This document shows, piece by piece, positions 1 to 6,622 of a stretch of 24,539 nucleotides of DNA. A model generated the notes under the pieces. The model searched no databases and was not told the origin of the DNA. It saw nothing but the letters and a program-made list of their open reading frames with translations. Every line of letters begins with the position of its first letter. Position 1 is the first letter of the stretch. A program made the translations under genes and the position numbers. The DNA is from CAYZFD01 sp964477735 (lineage in GTDB: Bacteria > Bacteroidota > Bacteroidia > Flavobacteriales > Flavobacteriaceae), in the NCBI GenBank assembly GCA_964477735.1, contig CAYZFD010000025.1, positions 1 through 24,539 of the forward strand, given 5' to 3'.

Positions 1-78
1 AATTAAACTGTTTATAAAGTGTCTCTTAAACTCATCTTTAATTCTGAAGATCAATTTGATTTTTTTAAATTAAAAAAA

Positions 79-855
79 TTAGAATTTTTTCAGGAAAGTT
101 TTAAAACCTGCAATACTTTCGATAATAAAATCGGGCTTGATGTGGGCTTCGGAAACCAGCTTTGGACGATATTTTCCCGTTTTTACCAATATGGTTTGAT
201 ATCCCATTTTTTGGGCACCCTCTATGTCGTTATACAAATCATCACCCACCATGGCAATGTGCTTGGGATCATGAGGAAAGTCGCTTGCGGCCAATTTAAA
301 AAAATCGGGGGAAGGTTTTCCAAGCACAATCGCTTCTTTTCGACAAACATATTCTAAACCTGCTACGAAAGCACCAGCATCTATTTGCAACCCTTTATTG
401 GTTTCAAAATAACGGCCTTTGTGCAAGGCTAGCAGTTGCGCCCCATGGAGCACATCTTGCATCAATTCGTTCATCAAGTCAAAAGTCCAAGCTCTGTCAA
501 TGTCACCAATAAGGACGACCTCTGGCTTTGCTCTGACCTGCTTAAAATGGCTATAATCATCTTTAGCCTCTTCTCTTAAAATCAGTTTACAAGAGGCGGG
601 CTTTAATTTGTTAAGGAATAAGACGCCCGCATAATTGGCACTTATAACCTCAGTTTCGTGGATGTTCAGTCCCAATTTTTGCAGTTTTATACACAAAGAT
701 TCTCTCGATAAAAGGGTGTTGTTGGTTACAAATCGGTAAGGGATTTTTTGAGATTTTAAAAATGCTATGGTCGCATTGGCGCCTTCGATTTGTTGATTTG
801 AAACATAAAAAACACCATCTAAATCAAACAAAAAAGCTTTGATGGGGGTTTGCAT
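79..855 (-). CDS. HAD-superfamily phosphatase, NagD/LHPP-like (subfamily IIA)
   Basis: Predicted cytoplasmic phosphatase of 258 residues that would hydrolyse a small phosphorylated metabolite; the substrate cannot be read from sequence. All HAD motifs are visible: motif I DLDGV with Asp11 and Asp13 (nucleophile and general acid), motif II FVTNNT with Thr44, the motif III lysine in LGKPSPD (Lys180), and motif IV VGDDLYNDIEGA with Asp205, Asp206 and Asp210. The NagD-type C2 cap (about residues 75-170) and normal family length place it in subclass IIA, the group that holds NagD, phosphoglycolate phosphatase and LHPP. The start is an ATG at 855. It is transcribed away from the small ORF at 952-1041, with about 96 bases between them and no clear promoter or terminator. 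The family call is secure; the physiological substrate is unknown. Confidence 0.9.
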   Translation of the reverse strand: MQTPIKAFLFDLDGVFYVSNQQIEGANATIAFLKSQKIPYRFVTNNTLLSRESLCIKLQKLGLNIHETEVISANYAGVLFLNKLKPASCKLILREEAKDDYSHFKQVRAKPEVVLIGDIDRAWTFDLMNELMQDVLHGAQLLALHKGRYFETNKGLQIDAGAFVAGLEYVCRKEAIVLGKPSPDFFKLAASDFPHDPKHIAMVGDDLYNDIEGAQKMGYQTILVKTGKYRPKLVSEAHIKPDFIIESIAGFKTFLKKF

Positions 856-951
856 AAAAAGTATTTAACGACAAGGCAATTTAAGCATAGATCTTTTAAA
901 CCTTAGAAAGGGGCTTAAGTTTTAATGCAAAGTGTTGCCAGGATATGCCCG

Positions 952-1041
952 TTATTTGAGCAAACGCTCATGTATTTCCACCAATGCATAAAGGACAACA
1001 CATAGTGCCAAACTTCCAAAAAAAATACCGCCTACGCCCAT
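952..1041 (-). CDS. possible 29-residue single-pass membrane peptide
   Basis: A short minus-strand frame with ATG at 1041 and TAA at 952-954. The translation starts MGVGGIFFGSLALCVVLYAL and ends VEIHERLLK. It has a glycine-rich hydrophobic segment of about 18 residues followed by a charged tail, which fits a single transmembrane helix with a short cytoplasmic or periplasmic end. It fills most of the otherwise empty gap between the HAD gene and the barrel gene. A TAACTTTG box 23 bases upstream matches the Bacteroidota -7 consensus. There is no obvious ribosome binding site, which is normal in this phylum. No homology is claimed; a chance ORF cannot be excluded at this length. Confidence 0.4.
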   Translation of the reverse strand: MGVGGIFFGSLALCVVLYALVEIHERLLK

Positions 1042-1063
1042 AATTGATTTAAATTTATAAACT

Positions 1064-1071
1064 CAAAGTTA
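1064..1071 (-). promoter_or_regulatory. candidate Bacteroidota -7 box for the 29-residue ORF
   Basis: On the minus strand these bases read TAACTTTG, an exact match to the Bacteroidota -7 consensus TAnnTTTG. It lies 23 bases upstream of the ATG at 1041, which would give a short leader. No TTG-type -33 element is visible at the usual distance, so the call is tentative. Confidence 0.35.
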
Positions 1072-1102
1072 AGGTTTTTTAAAAGAAAAAATCCGGAAAG
1101 AT

Positions 1103-1954
1103 TTAAAAACCAACTAAATAACCTAATGAAAATGACCAATAGCCACTGGACTGAATTGCAGATTCACCTTCAATGGGTGTGGGAAAATTGAAGGTATAGG
1201 CCAATTCAAAATCCCAATTTCCAACATCGAGATCTAATGGGATTTCTAGCTGGGTATTAATGAGTCCAAAGTTTTCTTTTTCGAGAGTCTGTGTCACGAC
1301 TCGATTTAAAACCTGCACATTCACAGTTTCAGAAATCAACTGTTTGCTGAACATAAAACTAAGATCGGGGCGAAGTCCCAAGGAGAAAGAATTGGTGTTA
1401 AAAAGAGACAGGTTTAGTGTGTTGTTTTGCAACAAATAGTAGGTTTCATCTCCGCCAAACATCCATCCTCCAGCCAAGCCCAGACGGAGGGTTTTGTGTC
1501 GGAAACGCAAACTCGAGGAAAGCGTATTGGGGTTTAAAGCTTCATTGTTATCGGTGAAAAAAGAACGGCTGTAACCGACATTTAGTTTCAAATTGTTTTT
1601 TCTGTTGAGTTTGATACTTGTCCCAGCACTCATCGTAAAAGCATCCCATTGGGGTGTTAGACCACTATAATAATTGCCACCAACCGTTAAAAAAAAATTC
1701 GAGGCATTTATGTAGGATAGGCTAGGGCTAAGGCTAAATTGATCAATGTCGAAATCACGCCCCATAAAATAGACGTGCTCATCACTACTCAGACTGGCAT
1801 ATAAATGGTGTTGAGATTGATTGGCCAACAAACTTTCGATATTGATTTCCGATGCCTCAAACAAATCGGTCAGCAAACTGTCAAGAGCGTCTTCTGATTG
1901 TGAGAATCCAAACCAACTGAGCAGCAATAGAAAGAATGTTTGAATATGTTTCAT
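1103..1954 (-). CDS. exported protein, predicted outer-membrane beta-barrel, unknown function
   Basis: A 283-residue protein with a clear signal peptide (MKHIQTFFLLLLSWFGFSQ), likely cleaved just before or after the Gln. The start is set at the ATG at 1954; a TTG two codons upstream is less likely. The mature part is a run of alternating polar/hydrophobic strands rich in Ser, Asn, Tyr and Phe, for example SLSYINASNFFLTVGGNYY, SIKLNRKNNLKLNVGYS and FSLGLRPDLSFMFS. It ends YWSFSLGYLVGF with an aromatic C-terminal residue, as in many outer-membrane barrels. No catalytic motif is seen. It follows the ECF sigma operon on the same strand after a terminator hairpin, with only 52 bases between the genes, so it may be expressed by read-through. 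A role in the envelope is inferred from the fold pattern only. Confidence 0.7.
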   Translation of the reverse strand: MKHIQTFFLLLLSWFGFSQSEDALDSLLTDLFEASEINIESLLANQSQHHLYASLSSDEHVYFMGRDFDIDQFSLSPSLSYINASNFFLTVGGNYYSGLTPQWDAFTMSAGTSIKLNRKNNLKLNVGYSRSFFTDNNEALNPNTLSSSLRFRHKTLRLGLAGGWMFGGDETYYLLQNNTLNLSLFNTNSFSLGLRPDLSFMFSKQLISETVNVQVLNRVVTQTLEKENFGLINTQLEIPLDLDVGNWDFELAYTFNFPTPIEGESAIQSSGYWSFSLGYLVGF

Positions 1955-1963
1955 AAGCAAATG

Positions 1964-1986
1964 AAAAAACCCCCAAAAGATGGGGG
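1964..1986 (-). terminator. rho-independent terminator after the LTxxQ gene
   Basis: Read on the minus strand the sequence forms a CCCCC / GGGGG stem (1982-1986 with 1970-1974) around a seven-base loop ATCTTTT, followed directly by six T residues (1964-1969). It closes the sigma / anti-sigma / LTxxQ operon. It lies only about 10 bases upstream of the start codon of the next gene on the same strand. Confidence 0.8.
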
Positions 1987-2006
1987 CATTTTCTACAAAT
2001 ATAGGA

Positions 2007-2474
2007 TTAACCTTTCTTATTCTTTCTCCTTTTGAGGTTATCTTTTCTTTCTTTCAATTGATCTCTTCGTTCTTTCATGTTTTTTCGACGGGCCTTAATG
2101 TTTTCTTTTCGCTCCTTCAAAGCTTCTTTCTGAGTATCAGTGAGCGAAGCTCTAAAGTCATCTCTAAGGCTTCTAACTTCTTTGTTGTTGGCGCGAAGCA
2201 ATTCTTTTTGCACATCTGTTAGTGTGACTCTTAAAGCCTCTCTACGTGCTTTTGGATCAATGCTTTTGTCTTCCAAAATTGAAAGCTGTGAAGCAGACAA
2301 GCTGTTTTTAAATGCTTCGCGATTTTTTTTCACCAAGGCACGTTGTTGTTTTAATAGGGCTTGTTGTTCTGTCGTTAGGATTTTTTCAGTGGAGGGGTTT
2401 GGCTGCTGTGCTATTATGGCCTGTCCGATTAAGAGTAAAGACAGCACAAGAAGATTTTTTAATAAATTTTTCAT
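2007..2474 (-). CDS. exported basic LTxxQ (Spy/CpxP-like) helical protein
   Basis: A 155-residue protein with a signal peptide (about residues 1-22, ending AIIAQ). The mature protein is almost entirely predicted helix, rich in Lys, Arg, Glu and Leu. It carries Spy/CpxP-type LTxxQ motifs: LTTEQ near residue 34, LTDVQ near 85 and LTDTQ near 111. Its last 40 residues are an extremely basic helix of repeated ERK/RRK/KER units. Members of the Spy/CpxP group act in the periplasm as ATP-independent chaperones or stress sensors. It lies 48 bases downstream of the anti-sigma-like gene and before a terminator, which suggests that it is the sensor or effector partner of that sigma system. The function is inferred from motif and context; the very basic tail is unusual for the family. 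Confidence 0.7.
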   Translation of the reverse strand: MKNLLKNLLVLSLLLIGQAIIAQQPNPSTEKILTTEQQALLKQQRALVKKNREAFKNSLSASQLSILEDKSIDPKARREALRVTLTDVQKELLRANNKEVRSLRDDFRASLTDTQKEALKERKENIKARRKNMKERRDQLKERKDNLKRRKNKKG

Positions 2475-2522
2475 GATTAAGCGTTTGTGGTTTAGACCTT
2501 TAATTTTAAAAAAAGTTTTAAT

Positions 2523-2843
2523 TTAAATACTTTCTAAGACATAATTTTCTTCGAACCAATCCTCAAAAGCTTCATCTTCTACAGTAATAGACTCTATCAT
2601 GAGCATTTCGTGGGTGTTCACGGGCTGAGAGCTGGTGCTGGTGAGCCATTGATTCATAAAGGCACCTGTGAACAAAAGCGCAAAGGCAGCAGCAACAGCC
2701 CAAGTTTTTGATAGGGTTAAATGACGAACTTTTGTTGGCGCACTGACCAATATACGATCCATCATCTCTTTTTTTGAACTTTCGAAATATCCAGGCGGAA
2801 CCCTGAATCCAAGCGCTTGGTGTTTGTCTTTTATTGTTTTCAT
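2523..2843 (-). CDS. short membrane protein, candidate anti-sigma factor
   Basis: A 106-residue protein beginning 7 bases after the ECF sigma gene and so almost certainly cotranscribed with it. The N-terminal half (about 1-45) is cytoplasmic-looking and contains the VPPGYFE motif common in short flavobacterial proteins paired with ECF sigma factors. A single transmembrane helix follows (about residues 48-67, TWAVAAAFALLFTGAFMNQW), and then a short, strongly acidic outer part (EDEAFEDWFEENY). There is no HxxxCxxC zinc anti-sigma motif. The position behind a sigma factor, the topology and the size point to a membrane-tethered anti-sigma factor that holds the sigma factor until an envelope signal arrives. 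That role is inference; there is no recognised catalytic or DNA-binding motif. Confidence 0.65.
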   Translation of the reverse strand: MKTIKDKHQALGFRVPPGYFESSKKEMMDRILVSAPTKVRHLTLSKTWAVAAAFALLFTGAFMNQWLTSTSSQPVNTHEMLMIESITVEDEAFEDWFEENYVLESI

Positions 2844-2850
2844 GTTTGGG

Positions 2851-3393
2851 TTATTCTACGAGTGTTTCCACATTTGATTCTATCCACTTTCGGGTATTAT
2901 AGTATGAGGTTTTTACTGTGTTTACATTGATTTGCTTTAGCTCAGCAATTTCCTCAAAAGTTAAATCATCGTGATATTTCATCAAAAAAATCTCACGATT
3001 TACGGGCTTTAAAGTTTGGAGAAGTTCCAAAAATTTAGCTTCACTTTCTTCGGTCTTAAAATAGGGGTCGGCCTCCAAGGTTGCCAAATAGCTTACGGCA
3101 GAAAAACCATCTGGTTTTATCTTGTTTTTGCTTTCTAAGAGTCTGAGTGCTTCGTTATAAGCAATTCGATAAGACCAGGTTTTCAAAGAACTTTGTTGTT
3201 TAAAATTCGGCAAGCCCTTAAAAATCCGAATATAAGTGTTCTGAAGGGCATCATTGGCATCTTCATGATCGGCAACCAATTTGCGAATGTGCCAGTACAA
3301 AAGTTCATGGTAAGCATCCACAATGCACTCGAGACTTTGCGCATAATTTTGCTTGTTCAGATGCTTAACGATTTCTAATTCTTGAACTTCCAA
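2851..3393 (-). CDS. RNA polymerase ECF sigma factor (sigma-70 family)
   Basis: A 180-residue group 4 sigma factor. Region 2 spans about residues 25-85, with the core-binding stretch HEDANDALQNTYIRIFKG and the -10 reading segment SLKTWSYRIAYNEALRLL. Region 4 spans about 120-172, with the helix-turn-helix DLTFEEIAELKQINVNTVKT. There is no room for regions 1 or 3, as expected for an ECF factor. The start used is TTG at 3391-3393: no ATG occurs in frame before region 2, and an in-frame TAA lies 21 bases upstream. It heads a minus-strand operon with a membrane anti-sigma candidate and an exported LTxxQ protein, so it probably answers an envelope signal. It is divergent from the amidohydrolase/GH53 pair. 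Confidence 0.92.
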   Translation of the reverse strand: MEVQELEIVKHLNKQNYAQSLECIVDAYHELLYWHIRKLVADHEDANDALQNTYIRIFKGLPNFKQQSSLKTWSYRIAYNEALRLLESKNKIKPDGFSAVSYLATLEADPYFKTEESEAKFLELLQTLKPVNREIFLMKYHDDLTFEEIAELKQINVNTVKTSYYNTRKWIESNVETLVE

Positions 3394-3554
3394 ATCGATT
3401 GTAATTGCTTTTTAGACCCTCAAAGATTGTAAAAGTTTGGCGTTTTGTAAAAAATTTACGCTAAATTCGAAACGATCACCAAATGGAATGCGAAACAATG
3501 GCGTTGAATTGCGCCAGCGACGTATCTTTTTGTAAAACCATAAACATAAAATAC

Positions 3555-5141
3555 ATGAAATCGAGGTTTTTCTTATTCTGGCTATTTTTTTGCCCCGCTA
3601 TATTAATAGGTCAACAAATGGCTTCATCAGCTAATGGCCCTTACAGTCAGCTCATTATTCGCGGGGTGACTCTCATTAATGGGAATGGCGCACCTCCACA
3701 AGGTCCTATCGACATCGTGGTGGAGCAAAATCGAATTGTAGATATAAAGGTGGTTGGCTACCCGGGAGTTCCTATAAACGAAAAAAGAAGACCCCAACTC
3801 AAAGAGGGGGGTCGAGAAATTGATGCTACAGGGCATTTTCTTTTGCCGGGCTTTGTTGACATGCACGGACACATCGGAGGCGTGGCTCAAGGAGCCAATT
3901 GGGATTATGTGTTTAAGTTGTGGATGGCTCATGGCATCACAACAGTGCGAGAGCCTAGCGGAAGAGGATTAGAATTCACCTTAGACTTGAAAAAAAGATC
4001 AGCAGAAAACACCATTGTTGCACCTCGAATTTTTGCCTATACAGGGTTTGGCCACAGCTCCAAAACCTTTGATCCTTTAAAAGGTCAACCCATTACTACA
4101 CCCCAGCAAGCCCGAACTTGGGTGCGCGCAAACGCCCAAAAAGGGGCCGATGGCATTAAGTTTTTTGGTGCACCCCCCGAAATAATGTCTGCTGCTCTAG
4201 ATGAAAACAAAAAGCTTGGGCTTGGATCGGCATGCCATCACGCACAAATGAGTGTAGCGCAATGGAACGTATTGCATTCTGCTCGTGCTGGCCTTACTTC
4301 CATGGAGCATTGGTATGGCCTCCCCGAAGCCCTTTTCGACAGCCAAACTGTGCAGCATTACCCTGCAAACTACAACTACCAAAACGAGCAACATCGTTTT
4401 GAGCAAGCTGGAAAACTTTGGAAACAAGCAGCAGCTCCCTTTTCTGATCACTGGAATGCTGTGATGCAAGAACTGTTGGATTTGGATTTTACCCTAGACC
4501 CCACTTTTAACATCTATGAAGCCAATCGTGACCTACACCGTGCTCGCAGGGCAGAATGGCACGAAGATTACACCCTTCCCTCTTTGTGGAAGTTCTATGA
4601 ACCGAGTAAAATTTCTCATGGCAGCTATTGGCATGATTGGGGCACAGATCAAGAAATTGACTGGAAAGAAAACTACAAACTTTGGATGACTTTTGTCAAC
4701 GAATACAAAAACAGGGGAGGCCGTGTGACCACAGGCTCCGACTCTGGTTTTATCTACCAACTCTATGGTTTTGCTTATGTTCGGGAATTAGAACTTCTTA
4801 GGGAAGCAGGATTTCACCCTTTAGAAGTGATTCGTGCAGCAACCCTGAATGGTGCTGAAGCTCTTGGTTGGGAGGATCAAATAGGAACTGTTCAAATAGG
4901 CAAACTCGCAGACTTTGTGATTGTTGAAGAAAACCCGTTAGCCAATTTTAAAGTCCTCTATGGCACAGGGGCAATAAGACTCACAGAAGACAATGAGGTA
5001 GTTCGCGTTGGAGGCGTTAAATATACCGTCAAAGACGGCCTTGTTTATGACGCCAAAAAATTGCTACAGGAAGTTAAAGAAATGGTCGATTTGGAAAAAG
5101 CCAAAACCAACTGGACCCTGAAACAACCTGGAAAAGAATGA
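3555..5141 (+). CDS. exported metal-dependent amidohydrolase (imidazolonepropionase-like)
   Basis: A 528-residue protein of the amidohydrolase superfamily, expected to hydrolyse an amide, ester or cyclic bond with one or two metal ions in a TIM barrel. The ATG at 3555 is preferred over an ATG 24 codons upstream because it opens directly into a signal peptide (MKSRFFLFWLFFCPAILIGQ), which places the enzyme in the periplasm or envelope. The full metal-ligand set is visible: HxH in VDMHGHIGG (His104, His106), a probable carbamylated lysine in GIKFFG (Lys202), histidines in ACHHAQ (His228/229) and SMEHWYG (His252), and the metal aspartate in GSDSGF (Asp396). The stop overlaps the start of the GH53 gene by four bases (ATGA), so the two are translationally coupled. 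The substrate is not recognised; peptidase, prolidase-like or lactonase activities are all known in this group. Confidence 0.88.
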   Translation: MKSRFFLFWLFFCPAILIGQQMASSANGPYSQLIIRGVTLINGNGAPPQGPIDIVVEQNRIVDIKVVGYPGVPINEKRRPQLKEGGREIDATGHFLLPGFVDMHGHIGGVAQGANWDYVFKLWMAHGITTVREPSGRGLEFTLDLKKRSAENTIVAPRIFAYTGFGHSSKTFDPLKGQPITTPQQARTWVRANAQKGADGIKFFGAPPEIMSAALDENKKLGLGSACHHAQMSVAQWNVLHSARAGLTSMEHWYGLPEALFDSQTVQHYPANYNYQNEQHRFEQAGKLWKQAAAPFSDHWNAVMQELLDLDFTLDPTFNIYEANRDLHRARRAEWHEDYTLPSLWKFYEPSKISHGSYWHDWGTDQEIDWKENYKLWMTFVNEYKNRGGRVTTGSDSGFIYQLYGFAYVRELELLREAGFHPLEVIRAATLNGAEALGWEDQIGTVQIGKLADFVIVEENPLANFKVLYGTGAIRLTEDNEVVRVGGVKYTVKDGLVYDAKKLLQEVKEMVDLEKAKTNWTLKQPGKE

Positions 5142-6402
5142 AAAAATCACTTCTTTTTTTAATCTTTTTAGTAGGCTGTAGTCATACTTCTGAAGACAAG
5201 TCTTCTGAGAAGACAACCCCTTCTGCTGAGGTATATTACAAAGGGGTGGATCTTTCTTATGTCAACGAAATGATAGATTGTGGTGCCCTTTATCACAACG
5301 AGGAAGGGGTGGTTCAGAACCCCTATAATATTTTTTCAAATGCTGGAGCCAACCTTGTTCGTGTCAGGCTTTGGCACAACCCCACTTGGACACAGTATTC
5401 AAATTTTGAGGATGTGAAAAAAACCCTACAACGCGCCTCTGAAAACAAGATGTCTAGTTTGTTAGATTTTCATTATTCAGACACTTGGGCCGATCCTGCA
5501 CATCAAGAGATCCCTCAGGCATGGAAGAACATAGAAAGTTTAGAAACTTTAAAAGATTCTGTTTACAATTACACCAAAAAAACTTTAATAAAATTGTATA
5601 GTTTTAAGTTAATTCCAACCATAGTGCAAGTGGGAAATGAAATCAACACCATGGTGATGCAAACCCAACCAAATCAAGCCATGGATTGGTCAAGAAACGC
5701 TCAGCTTATCAATGCTGGAATACGTGCTGTGAGAGATTTTTCAGAAAGTATTGAGCAGCCAATAGGGGTCATGCTTCACATAGCTCAACCTGAAAACGCG
5801 TTGTCTTGGTTTCCCGAAGCCATAAAAAACGGCCTAACTGATTTTGATTGGATTGGGCTTTCATATTATCCAAAGTGGTCGAAATATAAACCCCATGAAT
5901 TGTTAGCGCCGTTAAAATCACTAATCAAAGATTTCGAAAAGCGACTTATGATAGTGGAAACGGCCTACCCTTTCGACTTGGAAAATGGGGATGCGGCCAA
6001 CAACATTTTAGATGAAGGTTCACTTATAGAGGGCTTTCCCGCAACCCAAGAAGGGCAATATCAATTTTTGAAAAAGTTAGACGTTGTGGTAAAAGATTCA
6101 GGAGGAGAAGGGGTGGTTTATTGGGAACCTGCCTGGGTTTCAACCCAATGCAATACCCTTTGGGGCCAGGGATCTCATTGGGACAANNNNNNNNNNNNNN
6201 NNNNNNNNNNNNNNNNNNNNNNNNNNNNNNNNNNNNNNNNNNNNNNNNNNNNNNNNNNNNNNNNNNNNNNNNNNNNNNNNNNNNNNCCTGGGTTTCAACC
6301 CAATGCAATACCCTTTGGGGCCAGGGATCTCATTGGGACAATGCCACCCTTTTTGATCACGATCACTTCCCAACTTTTGCTTTTAAATGGCTTGAAGACT
6401 AA
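5138..6402 (+). CDS. GH53 endo-beta-1,4-galactanase lipoprotein, interrupted by an assembly gap
   Basis: An arabinogalactan endo-beta-1,4-galactanase that would cut beta-1,4-galactan side chains of pectin. The lipobox LVGC (Cys14) predicts a lipoprotein. The GH53 barrel starts at KGVDLSYV and contains NLVRVRLWHNP (about 72-82), the acid/base glutamate in VQVGNEIN (Glu168) and the nucleophile in IVETAYPF (Glu274). One hundred Ns at 6187-6286 sit between two identical 55-base copies. Removing one copy plus the Ns (155 bases) gives a continuous 369-residue protein. Its C-terminal part (VVYWEPAWVSTQCNTLWG, then GSHWDNATLFD) is typical of GH53, and the stop is at 6400-6402. Reading straight through the Ns gives a false frame that ends at 6412. 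It is coupled by a 4-base overlap to the exported amidohydrolase upstream. Confidence 0.92.
6132..6341. repeat. 55-base direct repeat flanking a 100-N gap (unmerged contig overlap)
   Basis: Bases 6132-6186 and 6287-6341 are identical over 55 bases and sit immediately on either side of exactly 100 Ns. The same arrangement, with the same repeat length, occurs at the other gap in the window. This is the footprint of two contigs that overlap by one assembly k-mer and were scaffolded with a fixed-size gap. It is not a biological repeat. Confidence 0.9.
6187..6286. other. 100-base scaffold gap (Ns)
   Basis: A run of exactly 100 N characters inside the GH53 gene. Frame analysis indicates that no sequence is missing here: joining the flanks through the 55-base overlap keeps the reading frame and gives a normal family C-terminus. 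Confidence 0.95.
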
Positions 6403-6622
6403 GTTTATTTAACAAAAACTGATATTAAATTATTTAAAGAATATGTATCTTAGTACAACATTTTACAAGTCATTTTAATGATAATGAAAACCCCTATAGC
6501 TTAAAAAACTTTTTTCAACCGTTCAAAGACTCTCTTCATTTGTTTTTTTGAGAAATAAATTATATCATTAATTGTTTAAAAACACATAAGTTTTGACTAA
6601 ATGTTTTTTCTAACCAGGATAG
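6403..6622. other. 220-base AT-rich intergenic region ahead of the RLP operon
   Basis: No ORF or RNA was found in this stretch. It must hold the promoter of the RLP operon, but no clean TAnnTTTG box is visible; the nearest string, TAAGTTTTG at 6587-6595, has one base too many. A TTCAA-CCG-TTCAA direct repeat occurs at 6514-6526. No convincing terminator for the GH53 gene was seen. A weak AGGAT ribosome-binding-like sequence precedes the ATG at 6623. Confidence 0.5.

Noticed and set aside
1083..1104. Weak AAATC/GATTT hairpin with T run after the barrel gene
   Set aside because: The five-pair AT-rich stem overlaps the stop codon and is too weak to call a terminator.
3436..3469. TTTG (3436) and TAAATTCG (3462) as promoter of the amidohydrolase gene
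   Set aside because: The -7 box has a mismatch and the 22-base spacer is longer than usual; too weak to list as a feature.
3483..3554. A longer N-terminus for the amidohydrolase from the ATG at 3483
   Set aside because: The extra 24 residues are not hydrophobic and would bury the clear signal peptide that begins at the ATG at 3555.
6132..6341. The paired 55-base repeats as target-site duplications or a mobile-element scar
   Set aside because: Two unrelated loci have the same 55-base length and exactly 100 Ns between copies, which fits assembly overlap and not transposition.
6403..6412. GH53 reading frame ending at 6412 when read through the Ns
   Set aside because: The tail read after the Ns in that frame has no GH53 features, while the gap-collapsed frame gives a typical GH53 C-terminus and stops at 6402.
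6514..6526. TTCAA-CCG-TTCAA direct repeat as a regulator site
   Set aside because: A single short AT-rich repeat with no second copy near the other operon; easily chance.
6587..6595. TAAGTTTTG upstream of the RLP gene as a -7 promoter box
   Set aside because: It has one base too many for TAnnTTTG and no TTG element at the usual spacing.
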